Shown piece after piece: positions 46,894-58,599 of a DNA stretch of 64,000 nt (positions within the stretch are counted from its first letter, which is position 1; the number at the start of each line of letters is the position of its first letter). The translations under genes were made by a program, and so were the position numbers. The notes beneath the pieces were generated by a model, which saw nothing but the letters and a program-made list of their open reading frames with translations, had not been told where the DNA came from and searched no databases. The DNA comes from Owenia fusiformis (Eukaryota > Annelida > Polychaeta > Sabellida > Oweniidae): NCBI GenBank assembly GCA_903813345.2, contig CAIIXF020000010.1, positions 31,772,425 through 31,836,424 of the forward strand, written 5' to 3'.

Positions 46894-47807
46894 TGTTACG
46901 TTCGAAAATAACAGAAAGTAAAAACAGCAATTAAAATACGATAACAATATATTTATATTTTGAAAACTAAATAATATAACAATAATATAAAGGAGGTTTA
47001 ATACTTATGTGATGTCCAATCAATGATACGGCTTATTCTTGATGTCGATAAATGTCGTTGACGATACTTGAGAATGTTCCAGATCACGAAAAGTTTCAAT
47101 AATCGTTAATAGTTCTCCAATGTTTGTAATAATCCAATAATGTTTGTTGTAATCCTATAATGTTCGTATCCAATAATGTTTGATGATAATCCACAAATGT
47201 TTGATGATAATCCACAAATGTTTATGATAATCCACGAATATATATGATAATCCGTATATAATGTTTGTTGTAATATATGTCCATATAAAGTCCTCAGGTT
47301 GTATGTTTGTAGTGTTATAAATGTTCCCAAAGTAGGTGTCTGTAATTTTCTGCTAAGAAGATGTCCTTTGATCAACTTTGAAATTCTGCTTTATTTAGTT
47401 CCTTTGAGATGTCCAGTTGATGACTTATAATTATCTGCTACAGAGTAGATGTCCAGTTATGATGACTTAATTTATCTGCTCATGAGAGTCACTGTGCTGT
47501 TCTTTTTATAATGTGAAAGAATGATCCAGAAACGAATCTTCTGGAACTACATCTTGATTGGACATCTTTAGTGACATGATTAAATCTGATTAAATGTTTA
47601 CTAGTTTCCGAATATTCTAGAAGGTCAAGAGTTAATGAGTCATTCAGTTCAGTTTTGTTTACAAGATACAGTGTATAATGTCATTGTGACCTTGACCTAA
47701 GATCTCTAATGAAGAATAGCTCAACATATACAGCAAGCATAGATTACAAATTAAACAATAGGTGAATATAGTAGAATATAATATACATGTAGCTCACTAC
47801 TGTAACA
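46894..47807 (-). repeat. 3' LTR of the Ty3/gypsy element
   Basis: 914 bp, same length and apparently same sequence as 51411-52324. It contains short internal repeats (ATAATCCACAAATGTTTGAT) and a GTGACCTTGACCTAAGATCT stretch. Confidence 0.92.
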
Positions 47808-47830
47808 CCTCCCTCCTTAAAAGAAAAGTT
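47808..47830 (-). other. Polypurine tract
   Basis: On the element strand a purine run AAGGAGGGAGG directly abuts the 3' LTR, the normal place of the plus-strand primer. Confidence 0.7.
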
Positions 47831-48445
47831 TTGAATGCAATGAAAAACTTTTACAATAATATCTTGAGTAGCGAGCATTACAATTTCTAAAAGTGAGGTT
47901 AAGACTTTTATAATATTTGTTTACAATAGTCTTTTTATATGCAGTATGTTTACAAGTATATAATACTTTCTATCGTTACAGTGTGAGTATAATCTAATAA
48001 CATATAATGTTTTGTAATAATGTATTACAATAGTATCATACTACAATGGTATCAAGCTAAGTTATGCATCAAGTCATAAATACAATACATGCAATAGATC
48101 ATATAACATATACAATAGCATACATTTTTGAGTCTGACAAACACTAAACTAGTACAATGTTTTAAATTATCACATGATCTTATGTAAGTATTTCTACTAG
48201 TACAATCTCATATTATCAAGTAATCTTGTGACACTATTTAACGATCACCTATAATGCTCACATAATTTAGATACAATCTTATAGTTCATATAACATCAAT
48301 TTCACTATTTAGGCAAATGTTTTTATATATTGTTAAAATAAAGTGACAGTTATCACAAATCTCTAATTTGCCTATCATACAATATAATCTTCATGAGTTA
48401 ATCGTGATAATTTTCAATATCTAAATCTTGAATAACATATAGTTG

Positions 48446-51298
48446 TCATTTACATACAAGTTTGGCCTGAGAGCTTAGCACAAGGTCATGCTGAGTAAGA
48501 AATTTATCACGCTCAACATACCTTTTCATCATGTGTAGCTCTCTACACCTCACAGGGGTAGTTTTATCAATGCCAATGAAATCATTCAGCACTGAGTCAG
48601 ATTGTAAGTCAGATATAAGCTCCTTTGGTAGCCCAACTAATGTGAAATTGTTGATTTGTGATTTCACAATATACTTGGGGAGTGATTTTATTGTTGGAAA
48701 CTGTGTGGTCATAGATAGAATAGTGAGCAGATATTGACTATCAGATTTTGTTTTTGGTAATGGACCAACACAGTCAATAAGAACCTTACTGAATGGTTCA
48801 TCAAATGCAGGTATAAGTTGTAAAGGAGCAATTGAGATTTTCTGGTTAGGTTTCCCTACCATTTGACATGTGTAGCAAGACCTACAATACTCTTGGACAT
48901 CTTGTTTTAATTTGGGCCAATAGAAATGATTGAGTATTTTATGGTATGTTTTAGTTACTCCTAAATGACCTGCCATGGGAGAATCATGAGCTGGACTCAA
49001 TATTTCCTTATGGTATGATTTGGGGACAACAATTTGATGTACAATTGCCCAATCGTCTTCAGGGGAAGCTTCAGGAGGTCTCCACTTTCGCATTAATATG
49101 CCATCCTTTTTGTAGAAACAAACAGGGACCTTGACAGCTTCATCAATAGTAAGACATCTTTTATGAAGATCAATGAGTGATGGATCATGCTCTTGTTCAT
49201 AAATTAACATGTGTTTAGAATGAGGATCATTTTTCAAAGAATCACTATCAGAAATAGAGGATGAAACCTCAGAACTAGAAGAAGAAGATGAAACTTCATC
49301 AGGACTAGCAAGAGCGGGCGAAACCGCATTAAAATAGTGATCCTGCTCAGAAGGTGAATCACCCCTGGCAATAGGCTTTTTCAATGAAGAATATGCCTCA
49401 TTAGATCGCTGCTTGGCTTGAACAATAGACTGTTTCAATGAAGAATTTGCCTTTAAAATAGGATAAGGACCATCTTTAACAAGTGGTGAGTGACATTCAT
49501 CATCAAACAAGGAGCTTAAAAACCCACTATCAAAGTCATCTCCCACAGATGAATCCCCGCTATTAGCTAACTTTTTAGCCATAGCCCTAGTAACAGCACA
49601 AGCAGGATATATATCAGAGTCCTCTTGGACAGAATCCTCAATAGAACAAGGCTGATCAGAAACAATGGGGTCTAATGATACCTTACCCCCAGCTAAATCA
49701 TTGCCTAAAAGCAATGCGACTCCTTCAACAGGAAGTTGTGGCCTAACACCAACAATAACTGGCCCTTTGACTAACTCCGATGTGATATGAATACGATGGA
49801 GGGGAACTTTAGTAAAACCTAATTCAATGCCTTGCATCAAAATATGGGTACCTGTGAATGACTCCTCAGATAAAGGAAGGACACCTTCTAACAACAAAGT
49901 CTGAGATGCACCCGTGTCTCTAAGAATCTTAATTGGCTTTGAATTGGTACCATCACTTGACAGTGACACAGATCCTTCCGACATGAAAGGCTTATATTCC
50001 TCCATAATATCACTATGAGTAGATTTCTCAGTATGAGTATATGAATCCCAAACAATGGGCTTTCTTGAAATGGGAACAGTAGCACAACCATTTGAATGAG
50101 CAGAACCAGACATCTCTCTTCTATTCTTAATCCTATAGCATTCAGAAATAAGATGACCAGGCTTTTTACAATAGTTACAGGTGACATTTGATTTTGGACC
50201 TGAAGAATTTGATTGATTTGATTTTGAGCTAGAATTCTGTGATGAATTAGACTGGTCTTTTGCTTTGTTTGATGTATTTGATGATGAGGACTGATTTGAT
50301 TTTGAATCATATGGAGGTTTGTTACCCTGATAACCTCTATAGTTAGGATTGCCCTTGATAAAACTACCCTTATGAGTAAGAGCATAATCATCAGACAGGG
50401 TGGCAGCTTGACTTAAAGTTTCTACCTTGTGTTCATCTAAGTAAGTTCTAATACGGCGCTGAACACAATTTTTAAATTGTTCTATAAGCATAAGCTCTCT
50501 GAGCTTCTTAAAGTCTTCTGATGCATCTTTAGAAACAAGCCACCTGTCAAAAAATTGCTCTTGCTCCCTAGCAAACTCTACATAGGTTTGATCATCCTGT
50601 TTATAGGTATACCTAAATTTTTGCCTATATGCTTCTGGCACTAGTTCATAGGCTTTAAGAACAGCCTTTTTAACTTGATCATAATCAGAGCTTGCTTCAA
50701 TCGAGAGAGCTGAATACACTTCGCTAGCTTTACCAGTAAGCTTGCTTTGAAGCATCACAGGCCATGCTGATTTTGGCCAATCTAGGCACAAGGCGACTTT
50801 TTCAAAATGTGGAAAATATTTATCAACATTATTCTCTTCAAACTTTGGTACAAGTTCAATGTTTTCTGCTGCATCGAACCTATTTTTAAAACATTGATGC
50901 TCGAGAGCATGTTCTTCATATTTGTATTTAGCTTCTAATTCAAGTTGTTTTAATTCAAATTCTTGTTGCATTTCTTTCTCTCTGATTTCATTTTGCAATT
51001 CTCGTTCTCTTAATTCTTTTTCATTTTTCAATTTAAATTCAAGCTCTCTCAATCGTAATTGTTGTTGGAATTCAAGCTCTTTAAGTTGAATTGGATCAAC
51101 ATGCTGGGCTGGCTGCTCAGGCAGAAGTGATTCTGCTACCAAATATTGAAGAACAAAATTTTTAATTGTATCCTTTTTGTATGAGCTTTTGACTGACAGG
51201 CCAACATGTTTTCCAATTGCCAGAAGTTCAGTTTTCTTTAAATCATCAAATTCCTCCAAAGAGGGCGCTTCTAAAAATGTCTCAACCTCAAAACTCAT
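48446..51298 (-). mobile_element. Internal gag-protease-integrase reading frame of the LTR element
   Basis: A 950-codon open frame. It begins with a short helical domain and a long K/E/Q/R coiled coil (about 70-135), then a retrotransposon gag core. A CCHC zinc knuckle (CNYCKKPGHLISEC) lies near residue 370, a protease-like DTGAS near 460, a Ser-rich linker, and an integrase HHCC region (HLGVTKTYHKILNH...CRSCYTC) at about 774-810 followed by IDCVGPLPK. It is a virus-like element part, not a host gene. Confidence 0.85.
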
Positions 51299-51387
51299 TT
51301 TCGATTAATTGCTGTCTTCACAATTTAAATATATAAATTTGGAATTTGGAATTTTAAGATTTATGAATTTTAGCTTGTTGTAGTTGT

Positions 51388-51405
51388 ATCCCGGACGAGC
51401 CCCCA
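51388..51405 (-). other. Primer-binding site matching tRNA-Pro
   Basis: On the element strand TGGGGGCTCGTCCGGGAT lies 5 nt from the 5' LTR. This is complementary to the conserved 3' end of tRNA-Pro with CCA, and identical to the well-known murine leukaemia virus type primer site (recalled). Confidence 0.85.
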
Positions 51406-51410
51406 ATTTC

Positions 51411-52324
51411 TGTTACGTTCGAAAATAACAGAAAGTAAAAACAGCAATTAAAATACGATAACAATATATTTATATTTTGAAAACTAAATAATATAACAAT
51501 AATATAAAGGAGGTTTAATACTTATGTGATGTCCAATCAATGATACGGCTTATTCTTGATGTCGATAAATGTCGTTGACGATACTTGAGAATGTTCCAGA
51601 TCACGAAAAGTTTCAATAATCGTTAATAGTTCTCCAATGTTTGTAATAATCCAATAATGTTTGTTGTAATCCTATAATGTTCGTATCCAATAATGTTTGA
51701 TGATAATCCACAAATGTTTGATGATAATCCACAAATGTTTATGATAATCCACGAATATATATGATAATCCGTATATAATGTTTGTTGTAATATATGTCCA
51801 TATAAAGTCCTCAGGTTGTATGTTTGTAGTGTTATAAATGTTCCCAAAGTAGGTGTCTGTAATTTTCTGCTAAGAAGATGTCCTTTGATCAACTTTGAAA
51901 TTCTGCTTTATTTAGTTCCTTTGAGATGTCCAGTTGATGACTTATAATTATCTGCTACAGAGTAGATGTCCAGTTATGATGACTTAATTTATCTGCTCAT
52001 GAGAGTCACTGTGCTGTTCTTTTTATAATGTGAAAGAATGATCCAGAAACGAATCTTCTGGAACTACATCTTGATTGGACATCTTTAGTGACATGATTAA
52101 ATCTGATTAAATGTTTACTAGTTTCCGAATATTCTAGAAGGTCAAGAGTTAATGAGTCATTCAGTTCAGTTTTGTTTACAAGATACAGTGTATAATGTCA
52201 TTGTGACCTTGACCTAAGATCTCTAATGAAGAATAGCTCAACATATACAGCAAGCATAGATTACAAATTAAACAATAGGTGAATATAGTAGAATATAATA
52301 TACATGTAGCTCACTACTGTAACA
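51411..52324 (-). repeat. 5' LTR of the Ty3/gypsy element
   Basis: 914 bp, partner of 46894-47807, with the TATC duplication at 52325-52328 matching 46890-46893. Confidence 0.92.
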
Positions 52325-52328
52325 TATC

Positions 52329-53040
52329 ATACAAACTCAAGATCGTTCAATAACTTTTGATAATTGAGTTATAGTGAACATCCAATAAGTATACTAGTAT
52401 TGATAGATTGAAGTATACAATGATGGGGATATACATTTTTAGTAGGAAATAATTGAATCTTATATTTCTAGCATTGAAACAAATCAAAGCAAATCATTTT
52501 AGTTGGTACAATTTCTTATTCAACACAAATGCACATTTTATTACATTAATCTTTTCCATTTTGGAGTAGCGTTCGCATGGAAATTTTTGAAACCGGAACA
52601 AGTTTCATCAGAGTAACAATGTTTCCAAATTACAGGTCATGAAATGTATTTTAACCAAACTGCATAAAGCGTTTGTTTGTTAGTTTAGGATCTTCCCCCG
52701 TACTTTCACATCTAGAAGCCAGACGTACGATAATCTAAATAACAGCAAATGAAACTCCAACAGCTTGGGGGTTTTGCACTAAAACGTTGAAATTCAATCA
52801 GATAGTAATCAAAGCTGCAGCTGATGTATCCGAAATATATTTTGAATCTCTCCTAGTTATTGAAGGCAACGAACTATGAAGACAGAGTATGATAGATTAC
52901 TGAATATTATTAGTTAAACTCTTTAGCCACGAGGGCGTAACATAAAACGTTGAAATGCATGAGGGCTCGTGATAAATCCACGCACCATTCTAAATATAAT
53001 GAATATAACTTTTTAATCTCGCCTTGTACTTCAAGGTTAT
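52329..53040. other. Non-coding stretch between LTR element and INSYN1-like gene
   Basis: Likely 3' UTR of the minus-strand gene plus spacer. No canonical AATAAA close to its stop was found and no repeat was recognised. Confidence 0.4.
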
Positions 53041-54630
53041 TTAATCTACGATATTCGACTGTATGTTTACGGGTATGTTGCCAAGGTGATTATCCAGTTC
53101 ATCTTTACAAGATCCCTGGTTGCTATGGTTACGTCGCTTTCTCTCTAATGTGTTGCCATTAGGAGAAAGTTGAACATCTGAGCCCGTAGAATCTGCCACT
53201 ATATCAAACGATTGTTCATTGCTCGCTAACGTCGGATAATTAACATTTATATCCGTAGGGGGATCCCCCGAGAAGTCTGTACTTGATACATTCGTAACCT
53301 TTTCTGGACTTTTGGGATGAGTTGTATTTAAATTTGGGTCGGTAAGGATGCAAGATTCAATGCTAGCACTTGTGGTTTCTTTACTCGAAGAACTCTCAGT
53401 TAGTGTTTTAACATCCTTGACAGGGGAAGTCTCTCCGCTTATATCCATATCCTCCTCGATATCATTACCAATATCACCAAAAGCTTTCCCATTTGTAGTG
53501 TATTCTAAAATGTTCTTAAGGCACGGGTGTTTTGTAATGTCGTTGAGATTATTATCCAGAGAGCGGGTATCCAATACGTTTTTATGTTCAGAAGGAGAGT
53601 TTGCTTCAACAAAAGTGATACTATAACTTTTCCAGGGACATATATCCGTATCATAATCTAATTCGTAATCCTTGCTGATTGATATGACGTCAGACTCTAC
53701 GTCACTGATTCCGGCTTTATCAACGCTGTCTGCGCTGTCCCAGGTATCAATCGTGTCGTAACCCTCGAGTTTAGATTCCAGATCCTTCTCATAGACTCCT
53801 GAATATTCCGAGTTTTTTTCAGACACGCCTGAACTTGTTGATGATAGAGTTGATTTTGGCGTCATTGCACGTGGATAACTTTTAGTTTGCGGGGAAAGTG
53901 TAACGGGTTTCTTTGGATTGGATTCCTTATGATATTGAGGATCGATTTTATTGAGTGAATTATTCGGTTGAGTTGCTAAACTGGAATCGCTGAAGATATA
54001 TTCCATTGAGCTATCAATGCTGTTTATATGACTAGATATCCCTGGTTGGTCCTTATTTGAGTGTACCACGTGTCCTTCCTCGTCATCCGAGAGTCGTTCA
54101 CGGAGTTTGTTGATAAAGCTCTGTTGCTGCATAATCTCCAATTCCATTGATAACCCCGGGCTCGACCCACTCGCTATTTTCATCTCATCGGCTGATAGAA
54201 AGTTCCACTCGTAATCTTCGTTATCCCAAGTTTGGTTCCCAAAATCAAACTCCTGGGAGCCACCGATAGATGGCGATTTTTTACGTTGTTGTTCTTCAAT
54301 AAAATCCTGATAGTAAGTCGGTTCGGCGAATGCAATTTGCTTCATTTTTCCCTTCTTTTTCATCTCATGTCGACTTGGGGATATCTGGAGTCGTGTCCTT
54401 TTGGCATTTGTGTCAATTGTCCCCTGTTTCGTGATATCAATCCCGTATTGCTCATTGATCCGTTCCGTAACTGAGTCAATCTGGTGTACAAGGTCTCCGA
54501 TGTCACCAACTACGGTCTTTAAATCCCCCAGAACGTTTTCTAAGCCGCCCATCACAACCTTGACCTGTTGCTTGACGTTCTGCTTTTTATGGACGGGGAC
54601 TCCCTTTGCCTGGGTTGTAGGAAGTTCCAT
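53041..54630 (-). CDS. Acidic 529-aa protein, possibly INSYN1-like, single coding exon
   Basis: An uninterrupted 529-codon frame, ending TAG at 53041-53043. Residues about 20-60 (VKVVMGGLENVLGDLKTVVG, then DIGDLVHQIDSVTERI) form an amphipathic helix. It resembles from memory the N-terminus of vertebrate INSYN1 (C15orf59), which reads MKMVIGQLEGILRELKEV, then VVSQIDKLT. A WDNEDYEWNFLSADEM stretch (about 132-147) could match the INSYN1 'DSWEFCSFL' segment. The rest is Ser/Asp/Glu-rich, low complexity and probably disordered. INSYN1 is a postsynaptic component of inhibitory synapses. On the minus strand a TTTCCAG acceptor-like site near 54674-54690 lies just upstream of the ATG, suggesting a 5' UTR intron. 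The open frame is strong; the family assignment is tentative. Confidence 0.7.
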   Translation of the reverse strand: MELPTTQAKGVPVHKKQNVKQQVKVVMGGLENVLGDLKTVVGDIGDLVHQIDSVTERINEQYGIDITKQGTIDTNAKRTRLQISPSRHEMKKKGKMKQIAFAEPTYYQDFIEEQQRKKSPSIGGSQEFDFGNQTWDNEDYEWNFLSADEMKIASGSSPGLSMELEIMQQQSFINKLRERLSDDEEGHVVHSNKDQPGISSHINSIDSSMEYIFSDSSLATQPNNSLNKIDPQYHKESNPKKPVTLSPQTKSYPRAMTPKSTLSSTSSGVSEKNSEYSGVYEKDLESKLEGYDTIDTWDSADSVDKAGISDVESDVISISKDYELDYDTDICPWKSYSITFVEANSPSEHKNVLDTRSLDNNLNDITKHPCLKNILEYTTNGKAFGDIGNDIEEDMDISGETSPVKDVKTLTESSSSKETTSASIESCILTDPNLNTTHPKSPEKVTNVSSTDFSGDPPTDINVNYPTLASNEQSFDIVADSTGSDVQLSPNGNTLERKRRNHSNQGSCKDELDNHLGNIPVNIQSNIVD

Positions 54631-54699
54631 TGTTGGTGTAGATCTGGCGTTTTAACAACTCAACGGTTCATTTAAAACATTCTGGAAATATACAAGATG

Positions 54700-55790
54700 T
54701 TATAAACAAGGGCATCATAGTCTTGTTTCTTGTAACGTTAAATTGAATTGCATGTTTCAATAGTGCTCTTTATATTATGATTTAAATAGTTTTTAACAGT
54801 TTTATACATTTGATTGACAATCTTTGTTTTGTATCAGGACCCTACCACCCCTCCGTTGTAAAACTAGAAGTGTGACATTTGCATAACTAAACCGTTTGAC
54901 CGTTATGCATTAATATGATCTACAGCAACCACACTGCGACCGTAGCTTCTCAAAATCGAGAGAATTACGCAGCATAAAACAGAGGGATAAGCCATCCGGT
55001 GTAGATTTTTCTAGATCGATCTTGTGAAGCTACGGCCGCCGTAGAGCAAATGTTACTGAGCCTTTGCTGAAATATTCGAAAATATTGTGAGAATGCTTGA
55101 GATATATTACCTTGCACTCATACCATGAAAGAAATATCTTATATTCAAGTATTAATCAACGCATCATATTAGTTTTCTCATCGTTAAAGGTTGATATTAA
55201 TACTCCGATCCGTTCCATCGATATTAATTCAGTTTCAGAGCCCCACCTGTGGCGAGGTTCTGCGGTGTGTACGAGTGCGGAATTCATTGGCAGATAACAT
55301 CGCATCTCATAACTCTTTATAGACATAATAATCATCTAATATTTGTTCATTTCAGTCACCTCGACCCGATTAAGGTTTTCTGTTTCGTTCCAGCGCTGCA
55401 AATTGTGATGTTTCAGCGAAAAACAACCACAAGGAAACAGAACTTAAATAATTTTACGTACAGAAACCACTTAGAAACAGAAACGCGGCATCTGTGGTTT
55501 TTTCAACTCAAGTGGTTTGCTTAAAGGCCTCGTAAAAGGTAATTGCGAAAAAACGGAAAGCGTTTTATTGAAGACATTCAGTAACACACAAACATGTGCA
55601 GTAGAAAATATGAGCTGGATATACAACACCCTAAAATTACCATTCACAATAAATGTGCTGAATCTGTAAATGTTGATTCAGAATTTTTCCGATTCGCAAT
55701 CAATATTGACATTTTGAAAAAATTACGAATAACAACATCTTAAAAACCATCTGGTAAGATTCGTGCGCTGTACACATTTTCGAACTAGAT
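54700..55790. other. Non-coding region upstream of the INSYN1-like gene
   Basis: Probably holds the promoter or an upstream non-coding exon of the minus-strand gene. GGTGGTAGGGTC-type and CTACGGCCGCCGTAG (about 55026-55040, palindromic) sequences occur, but no clear promoter element could be fixed. Confidence 0.35.
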
Positions 55791-55810
55791 GAGATGCTGC
55801 GATTTGTTAG

Positions 55811-56005
55811 AATCTTTGTATACAAATCTTTCTTTCTTTAGTTTGTCCTTTCCTTTTTCGAAAATGACACAATATTTGTAAACAAATCTTTCTTTCTTTA
55901 GTTTGTCCTTTCCTTTTGGAAAATGACACAATCTCTGTGAACAATTCCTCCTTTCCTTTTTGAAAATGACGTAATATTTGTAAACAAATCTTTCTTTGGT
56001 GTTAT
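55811..56005 (+). repeat. Three-copy tandem repeat, about 60 bp
   Basis: Units contain TGTAAACAAATCTTTCTTTC, TTTAGTTTGTCCTTTCCTTTT and GAAAATGACACAATAT, repeated three times with small differences. Confidence 0.75.
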
Positions 56006-56754
56006 CTTTCAGTATGCAAGTTGTTTGCTGTAGTCAGCTGGTAAGTAAAGATCAGCAATTTCATCACTTCCCATCAATATATTTTCATATCGTCAAACTC
56101 TTGTCTTGTATTTTCTCCTTTAAATACGAAAAACTGCTTAATTTTCAAGCATTACCGTATCATTTATAATACTCCCTACAAGCCCATTGATTTCATTTCG
56201 TACTGATTCCTCCCTTTTCCCCAGGATTCCATGTTTTGAAATAAGATCATCGTGATATTTGTGGAGATCACGGCTGTTATATTGTGTGAAATATACGCCA
56301 TATGTTTCAATGTTACCTCAATATGTTTGCTTTATAATATTTGACTGGTATTTTCTTGGCGTCTGTTTTCCCATCCTGTCGGTGTTTAATGTATATCGCT
56401 ATCGTTTATTAAATCGTACATGTTGTATTTGTATATCCGTTTTGAAATCAATTCGTAATAAGTTCCATCGACTATGTCATGTTTGGGGTATCTGCCTCAC
56501 CAGAATTTTTCAAAAATATATTTATTCAGACGTTTCTGCAACAATAAATTTTAGAAAGTGATTCAGAAAGGTATTAATGTACTTCATTTAGCCTCGATTT
56601 TGCCTTGATTTTTCATCCCAGCTACGCTACTGATGCGATGTGTGTCGAGTATTAGGAAGTCTGATTGAAGTAATCTGGATAGATTTGGTACCATAGCTCA
56701 GGATATTTTGGTCTGATATTTTGGTCCTTACTGACAACGTCAAATATGATAATT

Positions 56755-56945
56755 CAAACATTTCCCAAAATAACCACCTACCAGTCCGGGCTAATACCTT
56801 GCAAATTTTATATGCCATCCAAATCTAATATCAAATAGTGCCTTTCATAAAGGTCTGCTGAGTGCAAGGTAACCACCTACCTGTTCTGACTACTACCTTA
56901 CAAATTTAGTATGACATCCTAATCTGATATAAGATATTATTTTAC
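56755..56945 (+). repeat. Two-copy direct repeat, about 105-bp period
   Basis: AACCACCTACCAGTCCGGGC...ATGCCATCCAAATCTAATAT and AACCACCTACCTGTTCTGAC...ATGACATCCTAATCTGATAT are diverged copies. From here to 57500 nothing further is seen. Confidence 0.6.
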
Positions 56946-57529
56946 ACATTATATGCTTGTTATTTTCGCAGTTTTCCCATCTCATTTTCCAGTATATGTG
57001 TTGTTATTCATTTTCAAGCTGTCTACATATCAAATTATCAATTTATTCATAGTTGCTGAGAATAATTCTTCATTTACCTCCGATATATTCAACAATAATT
57101 CCTATTGATATTCCAATGTAATTCAAACCACGCTTTTTTCAATTATTTCTCTCTAAAATACGCTATTAACATTATGCTCACTCGCCAACAATGTAAACAA
57201 GACCGTCCAACATATAGTTCTCATAAATTTACCCAATTTTCACTTTTTGAAAACACAACAAGAGTACCGTAACTAATGAAACAGCTACGCTTCAAGCTCA
57301 AGCTGAAGATCCCGATTCTTGTGTATCGGTTAGATTTATAGCATCGCCGTTCTCGGGCTTACATTCATTATTCAGGCCATAACGAATTAAATATCTCTTT
57401 AGCAGAGTTATTTTGTAAGGTTCAATTAATATCTTTCTGGACAACCATTTTACGTTTAATTATATTTTTTCATGTCGTGCTTTTTGATTAACGTATACAT
57501 AAAAATATTGGGTGAGACTTGAGATAATG

Positions 57530-57790
57530 TATGCGGCGCCAGTCAAAATTGAAACTTCTGATTGGGTTCGAAGCCGAGATGCCCGGATATGTCCCAGCAA
57601 AAGCCGGAATTCACGTGATTTTTCACGAAGAAGGGGCGGGGTTTAAGCGAGATTCATCGAGACTTCTTCGTGTCAATCGTGTCAATCCCTTCATTGCTTA
57701 TTGTTAACTCCACCTTTTTGCCCATATATGGAGTTGGAGATGCCACTTGCGAGCGTGAACAGTTCAGTCTAGAAATAGAAATTTCTTAAG
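57530..57790 (+). promoter_or_regulatory. Promoter-like island with GC box and CArG box
   Basis: A local CpG-richer stretch holds TTCACGTGATTTTTCACG, the GC box GGGGCGGGG (about 57634-57642) and a perfect CArG box CCATATATGG (about 57721-57730). About 40 bp further is AACAGTTCAGTCT, which could be an initiator (TCAGTC). This would suit a plus-strand start for a gene whose coding exons lie beyond the window. No coding exon follows within it. Confidence 0.4.
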
Positions 57791-58309
57791 CGATGTCTTT
57801 CTTCAATTTTTCTACACGATATCTCGATAAATAGTGGACATATTTGTACCATTCTTTCGTCAAAATGAGGGTATCGCTGGAATACATATTTCCAATCTGT
57901 TGGTCAATAGATTTATTCATTGATACTCACGCGGTAGTATCTCTTCGGGACGTATCGAAACCACTTCGTCCCGAAAAACCGTTAATTTGAATTTAAAACC
58001 TACCCCAGTGTTTGAAAATCAAGGATTGTGAGTCTCACACTTCACCGTTTTTCTTCAAACTTGTTCCGTACAAAGCTTCACAGAAATACCTTTCAGTCGA
58101 TACATTGTTTTCGTGTACAAAGTACTCCGTTTTAGCGGCGTTTTGGTCCCCAGCTGTGAGATAAAGCAAATTTTCATAACTTTCAACTGTAAGTCAAGTT
58201 ATCTCGCCAGTCTTTTACCCATTCTCGCCCATAATTTCAGAATGGACTCCCATTACAGCTTTATAAGCTTTATTTCTTTACATTTTTACGGGCCTATGCC
58301 TGGACTATG

Positions 58310-58385
58310 ACTCTAGGCCTAGACTACTAGATCTATAGGACTTAGACTAGCCTAAAGCTAGAGCCTTAGATCTAGCTCTTTCAGA
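58310..58385 (+). repeat. CTAG-rich simple sequence
   Basis: About 75 bp dominated by CTAGA/TAGGCCTAG/TAGATCTAG motifs. No function assigned. Confidence 0.6.
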
Positions 58386-58599
58386 GGCTGTGACTGATAT
58401 GTTAGAACAGCCTTTAGAGCCCCCTATCAACCGCTTCAAAATTGTGTTAGTGTCCTCCTTGCGAAAAGCGAAAAAAATTAAAAGGTGCTTCTGTGCCGAA
58501 CAGCAAATTCTCATTATACATTGAGAAGCTACTCTTTACCAAGAAACCAAAAATGGAAGTTTTGACGGAAAGACATGACGTACAAGTCAAAATCTCTGA

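Larger units (their letters stand above)
46894..52324 (-). mobile_element. Ty3/gypsy-type LTR retrotransposon, recent insertion, incomplete
   Basis: A 5.4-kb element on the minus strand with two 914-bp LTRs that look identical by eye. The termini are TGTTA...TAACA and the flanking duplication is TATC. Parts recognised: tRNA-Pro primer site, gag with CCHC knuckle, aspartic protease-like DTGAS, integrase zinc-finger region, and a polypurine tract. The set of parts is short of that of an autonomous element, so it appears broken. LTR identity implies a young insertion. Long terminal repeats plus the order of parts place it in Ty3/gypsy. Confidence 0.9.

Noticed and set aside
47106-47375. 89-codon frame found identically at 51623-51892
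   Set aside because: It is inside both LTRs; the repetition is explained by LTR identity, not by a gene pair.
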